64,000 nt of DNA, taken from contig JACCGJ010003084.1 in assembly GCA_013407085.1 (NCBI GenBank), forward strand, positions 1 to 64,000, read 5' to 3'. The notes under the pieces were generated by a model. It searched no databases. It saw only the letters and a program-made list of their open reading frames with translations, and was not told the DNA's origin. A program made the position numbers and the translations under genes. The stretch is from Atriophallophorus winterbourni (Eukaryota; Platyhelminthes; Trematoda; Plagiorchiida; Microphallidae). This document shows positions 55,986 through 64,000 of this stretch, one piece after another (positions within the stretch are counted from its first letter, which is position 1; each line of letters starts with the position of its first letter).

Positions 55986-57376
55986 ATGTCTCGAATCATG
56001 CGAGCCCACGCGCGTTAATCTGAAACGAGATCGTTGCAAGTCGTGATACAATCGCATTCCCACCTTTGATCGCCATATACGGTACATAGTTCCAGGGCGT
56101 CTACCACTTCCTTCATTGTTTCCAGCCAGATCTTTATTTGACCGCCTTGTCGCCGACGCCAAGAGAGAGCGTGTTTGTGGTCGAACGAGATTCGTGAGCT
56201 CGAAGTCTGTCTTTCAGAGGACGTGGCCCAATTCGTGCACTCTTAGCCTTTGGAAGTGAACGGAAAGGGAAGGTATTCCGTCGCATCGCGCCCGAACGGC
56301 AGCGTTAGATCCTTGTCGGTATATCGCAAACCTAATATTATCCTAGGGCACTATTTGTCGAACACTAATAAACATTGTGCATCCTGTTACCTCAACGGCA
56401 ACGCCTCACATCCATAAAGTAGTATATGGCAGATGTCTTCTTGGTAAACACATATTTTAGTCTTGATACTTATCCTGGGGCTGCGCCCAAAGGTGCTCTC
56501 TAACTGCAGAATCGGGGTGAGCGCACGATCGAACCTTAACTTCACGTCATCTTCCGCCTGACTATTGGGCAACATAGCAAAACCAGGTATTTGTAGATTG
56601 AAACATACTCGATCGGACATCTCTGGTCGTCCAATTACCAGACACCTGGTGCAACGTTATAAGAAAACCCTTTGGTTTGTACTGCTTTTATTACGGTGCC
56701 GACTTTTCAAGCAGAGCGACTAATATGGTCTAAAAGCCTTCGCAGCGTCTCAGCATTTTCGTCCAAAACCACTAGATCATCCGCGTAATTGAGATATGTG
56801 ATCCAGAGATCCGTTGAAACGTGAACCGCTTGATAGTCTGTTAATTCTTTTTTCATGATGAAGTCAACGAAATAGTTGAACAGCATAGGATATTTCTGAC
56901 AGACTTGTTTGATTTTTGTGTGCAAGCTAAGTTCCATGACTCTTCAGCGTAGACGTAAACCCTAGCCCTATTAAAATTGTAATAGTTCTAATCAGGCTAA
57001 CGAGCTTGAACAACACCCCATCCGATAGCACAATGTCCCATAAATAACTGTCTACAGAGTCAAAGGCGGCGTGGAAATCAATTAAACAAGCTATCGCTTG
57101 ATGTTGGTACCGTGCACGTTGCTTCAAAATCCTGTGTAAGGTGAATATTTGGTCAACACATCCCACACCAAGGCAAAAGCCATCTTGCACAACTCTAGCG
57201 CGCAGATTTCGTTCGACGGTGTATCGGTTTAGCGGGAACATCGCAAACAGCTTAGCTGCGTTATCGATTAGACTTATTCCGCGGTAGTTGATGCACACAT
57301 ATTTATCTTCACGTAGGGGAATAAAAATTGACATTCTACAATCTGACGGAAACAATCCGTCTCTCTGATCAAACAA
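55986..57376 (-). pseudogene. Family C reverse transcriptase and C-terminus
   Basis: The reading MSIFIPLREDKYVCINYRG, SLIDNAAKLFAMF, GFCLGVGCVDQIFTLHRIL and CLIDFHAAFDSVDSY (57,376-56,927) is the RT finger/palm. After a gap, LNYADDLVVLDENAETLRRL (56,937-56,707) is the catalytic YADD. Then CFNLQIPGFAMLPNSQ, LESTFGRSPRISIKTKICV and LLYGCEALPLR (56,620-56,387) is the thumb. The WRR..GG block follows to about 55,990. The palm between the two aspartate motifs (GVRQGC region) is deleted. Confidence 0.85.
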
Positions 57377-57689
57377 AACACATTATGCAGAGGAGATATT
57401 AAGGCGTCAGCGCAGGCCTAGATAAGTTATACGAAAAACCTATCCTTGTCTGGCGAAAGACCGTTCTTCATTTGTTGCAAGACACTGGAATCTCTTACTC
57501 TAATGGGGCATCGCAGTTTATTGGGTAACCGCATTTCTGTATTTGGGCTGTGTTCAATGTTCTGGTAGCTGACTGGCGGATCAGTAACTGGCTGGAATGC
57601 TCAACTCACCTAGCGAGCTTATCATTAAGGTTAAATGTCACACGTACTGACGAATCTCTGAGGTTTGTGCATAAAATACGGCATCCAGA

Positions 57690-58560
57690 TGCGGTGAGAA
57701 TAAGGTAAACCAGTTATCCAAATTCTCCGTTTTTTCGCTGAAGTTTCCACTTCACATGCGGTTTCCACTGATCCTAACTGGCGGATCTTTTAGCAGCTCT
57801 GATTAGTAGGCGGTAAAGAAAAGCATCATGCATTCGAGCATCTTTTACTTGATCCAGTTTCGCTGGTGGCGAGAGACGGTGTCTAGGCTTTCTAACGCCG
57901 CCGTCTGAGTAACGACCTTTAGTCTGGACCACTGCTGTTCAACTGAGGCATCACTTCCATAAAAATGCTCACCAATATCATCTGTGAGCTTCTTACATTT
58001 ATCCTGGTTTCCTTAAGCTGCTAAGTTGAAACGCTCTCAAGTGTTATTCCTTTGGAGGTTTAGCAGACAAAGTCGGAGTTTTGCGCGAACGAGTGTGGGA
58101 TCAGCGCCCGCAGCATTCCCTGTTTCGGCCGAGCGTTAGGACATACAGTCTAACATTGATGACATCCAGTGGGAGCGAATTAGGATATAATCGATCTGAC
58201 TCGCTGTTCTTCCATCATTCTAGTACCAAGTTAATAATTGCTTCTCAGATTGCTGGAACTTGGTCTTGAAAACACATCAGAGATTGTAGACAGCGAACTC
58301 AATTATTCGGTCGCCGTTGCCCTGGGCCAAATCTGAAGGAAATTTGGTTGGCTGCATCGTTTCAGTACGTGCGTTCCAATCGCCAACCACAAAAAATATT
58401 TCGTTTCCAGTTACTCTATCGGCGATGGAATGTAGTTATTTATATAAATCGTCTTTAGCATTTCAGTTGGCAGATAACTTTGGTGCACACACCTAGACGA
58501 AAGTAATATTGACTGGATGCCATCTCAGTCTGACCAATGCAATTCTTGGGTAGACTGGCG
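57690..58560 (-). pseudogene. Family C endonuclease remnants
   Basis: Minus-strand fragments resemble the RTE endonuclease (short matches such as WLAT..N at about 58,380 corresponding to the GDWNA position). No continuous frame remains. Assigned mainly by position upstream of the family C RT. Confidence 0.5.
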
Positions 58561-58564
58561 TACA

Positions 58565-58727
58565 TGACATGATTGGGGCATGATCCTGGGGCTGCGCCCA
58601 AAGGTGCTCTCTAACTGCAGAATCGAAGTGAGCGCACGATCAAACCTTAACTTCAGTTCATCTTTCGCATGATATTTGGGCAACATACCGGAACCAGACA
58701 TTTGAAGATTGAAACATACTCGATCAT
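58565..58727 (-). pseudogene. Displaced copy of family C thumb segment
   Basis: This 160-bp piece (DDRVCFNLQMSGSGMLPK, DELKLRFDRALTSILQLE) duplicates 56,460-56,625 and a segment near 50,900-51,060. It lies upstream of the family C endonuclease, out of normal order, and is directly joined to the first hammerhead monomer at about 58,727. Confidence 0.82.
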
Positions 58728-58870
58728 CCATAAGCGCCTTGAGTGCTTTGACTAAGAATCACTTTGTGATTCTGTGTCTGAACATAGTGTTTCGTTTTAC
58801 GAACCCTATATAACAGTGGCATACAAGCATAACTTTGTTTACCACTTTTTCAAGGCTCACTGAACCTGAT

Positions 58871-58926
58871 CTTACCGTCTCCACCTGACGACGGCAAAGA
58901 GTCCGAAACCGGTAGTGGTGTGTAAG
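58871..58926 (+). ncRNA. Hammerhead ribozyme motif, array monomer 1
   Basis: CTTAC/GTAAG and CCAC/GTGG helix I, CTGACGA, GAAACCGGTA. Helix II (CGGC..GTCC) is mispaired, so activity is doubtful. Cleavage position A is kept. Confidence 0.7.
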
Positions 58927-59112
58927 GGATGGGGATGTGAGCAACACATTACTCTGGTCATCCATAAGCACCTTGAGTGCGTTGACCGAGAATCACATTG
59001 TGATTCGTTTTCTGAACATAGTGGTTCGTTGTACGAACCCTATATAACCCTGGCATACAAGCATAACTTTGTTTACCACTTTACCACTGTTTCAAGGCTT
59101 CCTGAAACTGAT

Positions 59113-59168
59113 CCTTCCGTCTCCACTTGACGACGGCAAACAGTTAAAAACCGGTAGTGGTGTGTGAG
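59113..59168 (+). ncRNA. Hammerhead ribozyme motif, array monomer 2 (decayed)
   Basis: C3 of the core is T (TTGACGA) and the GAAA box reads AAAA. The GGTA cleavage triplet is kept. Predicted inactive. Confidence 0.6.
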
Positions 59169-59595
59169 GTATGGAGATGTGGGCAACACATTAGTTTGGT
59201 CATCCATAAGCGCCTTGAGTACTTTGACCAGGAATCACTTTGTGATGCTGTGTCTGAACATCGTGGTTCGTTGTAAGAACCCTATATAACACTGGCATAC
59301 AAGCATAACTTTGCTTACCAATTTACCACTGTTTCGAGGCTCCCTGAAACTGATCTTACCGTCACCACCTGACGACAGCGAAGAGCCAAAAACCGGCAGT
59401 GGTGTGCGATGGATGAAAGTGTTAGCAACACATTACTTTGGTCATCCATGAGCACCTTAAGTGCTTTAACCGAGAATCATTTTGTGATTCTGTCTGAACA
59501 TCGTGCTTCGTTGTACTAACCCTATATAACAGTTGGCATACAAGCATAACATTGTTTACTTTTATTCCACTGTTTCAAGGCTCACTGAACCTGAT

Positions 59596-59650
59596 CCTAC
59601 TGTCTCCACCTGACGACGCCAAACAGCCAGAAACCGGTAGTGGTGTGTGA
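59596..59650 (+). ncRNA. Hammerhead ribozyme motif, array monomer 4
   Basis: Core CTGACGA and GAAACCGGTA are intact. Helix II is CGCC/GCCA with two mismatches, and the outer helix I pairs are weakened (CCTAC/GTGAG). Confidence 0.68.
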
Positions 59651-59829
59651 GGTATGGAGATGTGGGCAACACATTAGTTTGGTCATCCATAAGCGCCTTG
59701 AGTGCTTTGACCAAGAATCACTTTGTGATTCCGTGCCTGAACATCCTGGTTCGTTGTACGAACCCTATATAACACTGGCATACAAGCATAACTTTGTTTA
59801 CCACTTTACCACTGTGTCAAGTCTCCCTG

Positions 59830-61583
59830 GAACTGATCTTACCGTCTCCACCTGACGATGGCAAACAGCCAGAAACCGGCAGTGGAGTGTAAGGTATAGG
59901 GATGTGAGCAACACATTACTTTGGTCATCATAAGCGCCTTGAGTGCTTTGATCGAGAATCAGTTTGTGATTCTGTGTCTGAACATCGTGGTTCGTTGTAC
60001 GAACCCTATATAACAGTGGCATACAAGCATAACTTTGTTTACCACTTTACCACTGTTTCGAGGCTCCCCGAAACTGATTCTACTGTCTCCACCTGACGAC
60101 GGCAAACAGCCAAAAACCGGCAGTGGAGTGTAAGGTATGGGGATGTGAGCAACACATTACTCCGGTCATCCATAAGCGCTTGAGTGCTTTGACCAAGAAT
60201 CACTTTGTGATTTTGTGTCTGAACATAGTGGTTCGTTGTACGAACCCTATATAACAGTGGCATACAAGCATAACTTTGTTAAACACTTTACCACTGTTTC
60301 TAGGTTCCCTGAAACTGATCTCACCGTCTGCAACTGACGACGGCAAACAGCCAGAAACCGGTAGTGGTGTGTAAGGTATGGGGATGTGAGCAACAGATTA
60401 CTTTGGTCATCCATGAGCTCCTCGAATGCTTTGACCAAGAATCACTTTGTGATTCTGTGTCTGAACATAGTGGTTCGTTGTACGAACTCTATATAACAGT
60501 GGCATACAAGCATAACTTTGTTTACCACTTCACCACTGTTTCGAGGCTCCCTTAAACTGATTTTACCGTCTCCACCTGACGACGGCAAACTGCCGAAAAC
60601 CGGTGGTGGAGTGTAAGGTATGGGGATGTGAGCAACACATTAGTTTGGTCATCCATAAGCGCCTTGAGTGCTTTGACCAAGAATCACTTTGTGATTCCGT
60701 GCCTGAACATCCTGGTTCGTTGTACGAACCCTATATAACAATGGCATACAAGCATAACTTTGTTTACCACTTTACCACTGTTTCAAGGCTCCCTGAAACT
60801 GATCTTACCGTTTCCACCTGACGATGGCAAACAGCCAGAAACCGGTGGTGGTGTGTAAGGTATGGGGATGTGAGCAACACATTAGTTTGGTCATCCATAA
60901 GCGCCTTGAGTGCTTTGACCAAGAATCACTTTGTGATTCCGTGCCTGAACATCCTGGTTCGCTGTACGAACCCTATATAACACTGGCATACAAGCATAAC
61001 TTTGTTTACCACTTTACCACTGTTTCAAGGCTCCCTGAAACTGATCTTACCGTTTCCACCTGACGATGGCAAACAGCCAGAAACCGGTGGTGGTGTGTAA
61101 GGTATGGGGATGTGAGCAACACATTACTTTGGTCATCCATGAGCTCCTTGGATGCTTTGACCAAGAATCACTTTGTGATTCTGTGTCTGAACATAGTGGT
61201 TCGTTGTACGAACCCTATATAACAGTGGCATACAAGCATAACTTTGTTTACCACTTTACCACTGTTTCGAGGATCCCTTAAACTGATTTTACCGTCTCCA
61301 CCTGACGACGGCAAACTGCCGAAAACCGGTGTTGGAGTGTAAGGTATGGGGATGTGAGCAACACATTACTCCGGTCATCCATAAGCGCCTTGAGTGCTTT
61401 GACCAAGAATCACTTTGTGATTACGTGCCTGAACAACCTGGTTCGTTGTACGAACCCTATATAACACTGGCATACAAGCATAACTTTGTTTACCACTTTA
61501 CCACTTTTTCAAGGCTCCCTGAAACTGATCTTACCGTTTCCACCTGACGATTGCAAACAGCCAGAAACCGGTAGTGGTGTGTA
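59830..61583 (+). repeat. Higher-order repeat block, first copy
   Basis: Sequence from about 59,830 to 60,880 recurs at +1,935 bp (61,765-62,815), and from about 60,880 to 61,583 at +2,417 bp (63,297-64,000). Long stretches look identical, including rare variants such as GCGCTTGAGTGC (60,177 and 62,112) and GTTAAACACTTTACC. The 482-bp difference in offset equals two extra monomers. Confidence 0.85.
60320..60375 (+). ncRNA. Hammerhead ribozyme motif, array monomer 7
   Basis: Core CTGACGA, GAAACCGGTA intact. Helix I next to the core reads GCAA instead of CCAC, losing pairs. Helix II is CGGC/GCCA with a C-A at the first pair. An identical copy is at 62,255-62,310. Confidence 0.7.
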
Positions 61584-61585
61584 AG
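61530..61585 (+). ncRNA. Hammerhead ribozyme motif, array monomer 12 (good candidate)
   Basis: Helix I CTTAC/GTAAG and CCAC/GTGG are intact, as are CTGACGA, GAAACC and the GGTA cleavage site. Helix II is TTGC/GCCA, with one T-C mismatch at the second pair. The same sequence recurs at 63,947 to the window edge. Confidence 0.76.
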
Positions 61586-62254
61586 GTATGTGGATGTGAG
61601 CAACACATTAGTTTGGTCATCCATAAGCGCCTTGAGTGCTTCGATCGATTATCACTTTTTGATTCTGTGTCTGAACATCGTGGTCCGTTGTACTAACCCT
61701 ATGTAACAGTGGCATACGAGCATAACTTTGTTTACCACTTTACCACTGTTTCAAGGCTCCCTGGAATTGATCTTACCGTCTCCACCTGACGATGGCAAAC
61801 AGCCAGAAACCGGCAGTGGAGTGTAAGGTATAGGGATGTGAGCAACACATTACTTTGGTCATCCATAAGCGCCTTGAGTGCTTTGATCAAGAATCAGTTT
61901 GTGATTCTGTGTCTGAACATCGTGGTTCGTTGTACGAACCCTATATAACAGTGGCATACAAGCATAACTTTGTTTACCACTTTACCACTGTTTCGAGGCT
62001 CCCCGAAACTGATTCTACTGTCTCCACCTGACGACGGCAAACAGCCAAAAACCGGCAGTGGAGTGTAAGGTATGGGGATGTGAGCAACACATTACTCCGG
62101 TCATCCATAAGCGCTTGAGTGCTTTGACCAAGAATCACTTTGTGATTTTGTGTCTGAACATAGTGGTTCGTTGTACGAACCCTATATAACAGTGGCATAC
62201 AAGCATAACTTTGTTAAACACTTTACCACTGTTTCTAGGTTCCCTGAAACTGAT

Positions 62255-62310
62255 CTCACCGTCTGCAACTGACGACGGCAAACAGCCAGAAACCGGTAGT
62301 GGTGTGTAAG
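62255..62310 (+). ncRNA. Hammerhead ribozyme motif, array monomer 15
   Basis: The higher-order duplicate of the 60,320 motif, with the same weakened inner helix I. Confidence 0.7.
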
Positions 62311-63221
62311 GTATGGGGATGTGAGCAACAGATTACTTTGGTCATCCATGAGCTCCTCGAATGCTTTGACCAAGAATCACTTTGTGATTCTGTGTCTGAA
62401 CATAGTGGTTCGTTGTACGAACTCTATATAACAGTGGCATACAAGCATAACTTTGTTTACCACTTCACCACTGTTTCGAGGCTCCCTTAAACTGATTTTA
62501 CCGTCTCCACCTGACGACGGCAAACTGCCGAAAACCGGTGGTGGAGTGTAAGGTATGGGGATGTGAGCAACACATTAGTTTGGTCATCCATAAGCGCCTT
62601 GAGTGCTTTGACCAAGAATCACTTTGTGATTCCGTGCCTGAACATCCTGGTTCGTTGTACGAACCCTATATAACAATGGCATACAAGCATAACTTTGTTT
62701 ACCACTTTACCACTGTTTCAAGGCTCCCTGAAACTGATCTTACCGTTTCCACCTGACGATGGCAAACAGCCAGAAACCGGTGGTGGTGTGTAAGGTATGG
62801 GGATGTGAGCAACACATTACTTTGGTCATCCATGAGCTCCTTGAATGCTTTGACCAAGAATCACTTTGTGATTCTGTGTCTGAACATAGTGGTTCGTTGT
62901 ACGAACTCTATATAACAGTGGCATACAAGCATAACTTTGTTTACCACTTCACCACTGTTTCGAGGCTCCCTTAAACTGATTTTACCGTCTCCACCTGACG
63001 ACGGCAAACTGCCGAAAACCGGTGGTGGAGTGTAAGGTATGGGGATGTGAGCAACACATTAGTTTGGTCATCCATAAGCGCCTTGAGTGCTTGGACCAAG
63101 AATCACTTTGTGATTCCGTCCTGAACATCCGGTTCGTTGTACGAACCCTATATAACAGTTGGCATACAAGTATAATCTTGTTTACCTTTAATCCACTGTT
63201 TCAAGGCTCTTTGAACCTGAT

Positions 63222-63276
63222 CTTACTGTCCCACCTGACGACGGCAAACAGCCAGAAACCGGTAGTGGTGTGTAAG
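63222..63276 (+). ncRNA. Hammerhead ribozyme motif, array monomer 19 (best in the array)
   Basis: CTTAC/GTAAG, CCAC/GTGG, CTGACGA, helix II CGGC/GCCA (three pairs plus a C-A at 10.1/11.1), GAAACC and GGTA are all in place. One base is missing from the helix I internal loop compared with neighbours. It is the array copy with fewest defects. Confidence 0.78.
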
Positions 63277-63946
63277 GGATGGGGATGTGAGCAACACATT
63301 AGTTTGGTCATCCATAAGCGCCTTGAGTGCTTTGACCAAGAATCACTTTGTGATTCCGTGCCTGAACATCCTGGTTCGTTGTACGAACCCTATATAACAC
63401 TGGCATACAAGCATAACTTTGTTTACCACTTTACCACTGTTTCAAGGCTCCCTGAAACTGATCTTACCGTTTCCACCTGACGATGGCAAACAGCCAGAAA
63501 CCGGTGGTGGTGTGTAAGGTATGGGGATGTGAGCAACACATTACTTTGGTCATCCATGAGCTCCTTGGATGCTTTGACCAAGAATCACTTTGTGATTCTG
63601 TGTCTGAACATAGTGGTTCGTTGTACGAACCCTATATAACAGTGGCATACAAGCATAACTTTGTTTACCACTTTACCACTGTTTCGAGGATCCCTTAAAC
63701 TGATTTTACCGTCTCCACCTGACGACGGCAAACTGCCGAAAACCGGTGTTGGAGTGTAAGGTATGGGGATGTGAGCAACACATTACTCCGGTCATCCATA
63801 AGCGCCTTGAGTGCTTTGACCAAGAATCACTTTGTGATTACGTGCCTGAACAACCTGGTTCGTTGTACGAACCCTATATAACACTGGCATACAAGCATAA
63901 CTTTGTTTACCACTTTACCACTTTTTCAAGGCTCCCTGAAACTGAT

Positions 63947-64000
63947 CTTACCGTTTCCACCTGACGATTGCAAACAGCCAGAAACCGGTAGTGGTGTGTA
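63947..64000 (+). ncRNA. Hammerhead ribozyme motif, array monomer 22 (cut by window edge)
   Basis: The duplicate of the 61,530 motif. The last bases of the 3' helix I strand lie beyond the window. Confidence 0.74.

Larger units (their letters stand above)
55451..58560 (-). mobile_element. RTE family C element (copy 2), decayed but nearly full length
   Basis: Order on the minus strand: endonuclease remnants (about 58,560-57,700), linker, RT (57,376-56,707), C-terminus (56,620-55,990) and 3' UTR (55,985-55,451). All coding parts carry stops. It is a separate RTE family from the SR2-like element at 7.6 kb. Confidence 0.82.
58727..64000 (+). repeat. Tandem array of 241-bp hammerhead (retrozyme-like) monomers
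   Basis: About 22 head-to-tail monomers of 241-242 bp run to the window edge. Each has, in order: AAGCGC/GTGCTT hairpin (one G-T pair), GAATCAC-TTT-GTGATTC hairpin, GGTTCGT-TGT-ACGAACC hairpin, CCTATATAAC (TATA-like), AACAGTGG..CCACTGTT pairing arms, GTTTCA/TGAAAC hairpin, and a hammerhead block. Ribozyme blocks start near 58,871; 59,113; 59,354; 59,596; 59,838; 60,079; 60,320; 60,562; 60,804; 61,046; 61,288; 61,530; 61,771; 62,014; 62,255; 62,497; 62,739; 62,980; 63,222; 63,463; 63,705; 63,947. The leftmost monomers are most diverged. Known parallel: metazoan retrozymes, non-coding retroelements that replicate through small circular RNAs made by hammerhead cleavage and ligation. That these transcripts exist here is inference. 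Confidence 0.9.
61765..64000 (+). repeat. Higher-order repeat block, second copy with two extra monomers
   Basis: The duplicate of 59,830-61,583, with about 482 bp (two monomers, about 62,815-63,297) inserted. One of the two resembles the 60,562/62,497 monomer type; the other carries the best-preserved ribozyme at 63,222. Confidence 0.82.

Noticed and set aside
58915..63964. Recurrent 63-152 codon reading frames in the array (plus: KVWGCEQHITLVIH..., minus: LLYRVRTTNHYVQ...) that look like a protein family
   Set aside because: They repeat because the DNA repeats. The 241-242 bp period is not a multiple of three, every unit has stops at fixed places, and frames exist on both strands over the ribozyme. 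RNA structure explains the conservation better.
58727..64000. CRISPR-like or plain satellite interpretation of the array
   Set aside because: There are no short repeats separated by unique spacers. The whole unit is repeated and contains an organised ribozyme, so a plain satellite does not account for it.
15790..64000. GGTTCGT in each monomer as a tRNA B box
   Set aside because: The match to GGTTCGANNCC is only partial, and the bases form a perfect hairpin GGTTCGT/ACGAACC, which is the simpler explanation.
1..64000. Any intact autonomous retrotransposon
   Set aside because: Every endonuclease/RT reading has at least one in-frame stop or frameshift. The closest to intact are 7,630-10,724 and 32,825-35,273.

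Overview
The window looks like a repeat-dense, AT-rich piece of a flatworm genome, most likely a digenean trematode of the blood-fluke type. The evidence is the mix of elements: RTE/SR2-like and CR1-like non-LTR retrotransposons, a CsRn1-type Gypsy element whose Gag finger has the C-H-C-C spacing, a Penelope-like GIY-YIG fragment, and many hammerhead-ribozyme repeats. Genus is inference. No operons, bacterial genes, CRISPR or rRNA are visible.

Layout. 1-13.7 kb is a nest of broken retroelements: three CR1-like copies (1-4.8 kb); an RTE-like element (family D) apparently split by an internally deleted Gypsy element (5.55-7.59 kb) and a nearly full-length SR2-like RTE (7.59-10.74 kb); a 0.3 kb internally deleted RTE derivative at 11.6-11.9 kb; and small fragments. 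13.8-36.1 kb holds five plausible plus-strand exons of an unrecognised host gene (15,143; 19,163; 25,206; 30,673; 35,905). Their introns carry retroelements, including a good CR1-like copy at 31.8-35.7 kb. 36-48 kb holds a Penelope-like fragment, a CR1-like copy on the minus strand (39.4-43.3 kb), solitary hammerhead elements and unassigned AT-rich sequence. 48.8-58.7 kb holds a tRNA-like/SINE-like repeat, a family C RTE with a duplicated 3' UTR, a second CR1-like subfamily split by a family D insertion, and family D and C pseudogenes.

58.73-64.0 kb, running off the window edge, is a tandem array of about 22 monomers of 241-242 bp. Each monomer carries a recognisable type I hammerhead ribozyme core, with CTGACGA, a short helix II, GAAAC, a minimal ACCGGT helix III, and a helix I closed by CCAC/GTGG and CTTAC/GTAAG. 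It also has several conserved perfect hairpins and a TATATAA box. This is the architecture of a metazoan retrozyme (ribozyme-bearing small circular RNA retroelement). Related solitary monomers lie at 13.8-15.9, 36.7, 43.3, 44.6, 45.6 and 47.7 kb, and a third ribozyme type is at 31.0 kb. The array has a higher-order structure: a roughly 1.75 kb multi-monomer block is repeated nearly identically, with two extra monomers inserted.

All autonomous retroelement ORFs seen here carry stops, frameshifts or deletions, so none is predicted to be active. Any mobility of the hammerhead repeats would need enzymes encoded elsewhere.
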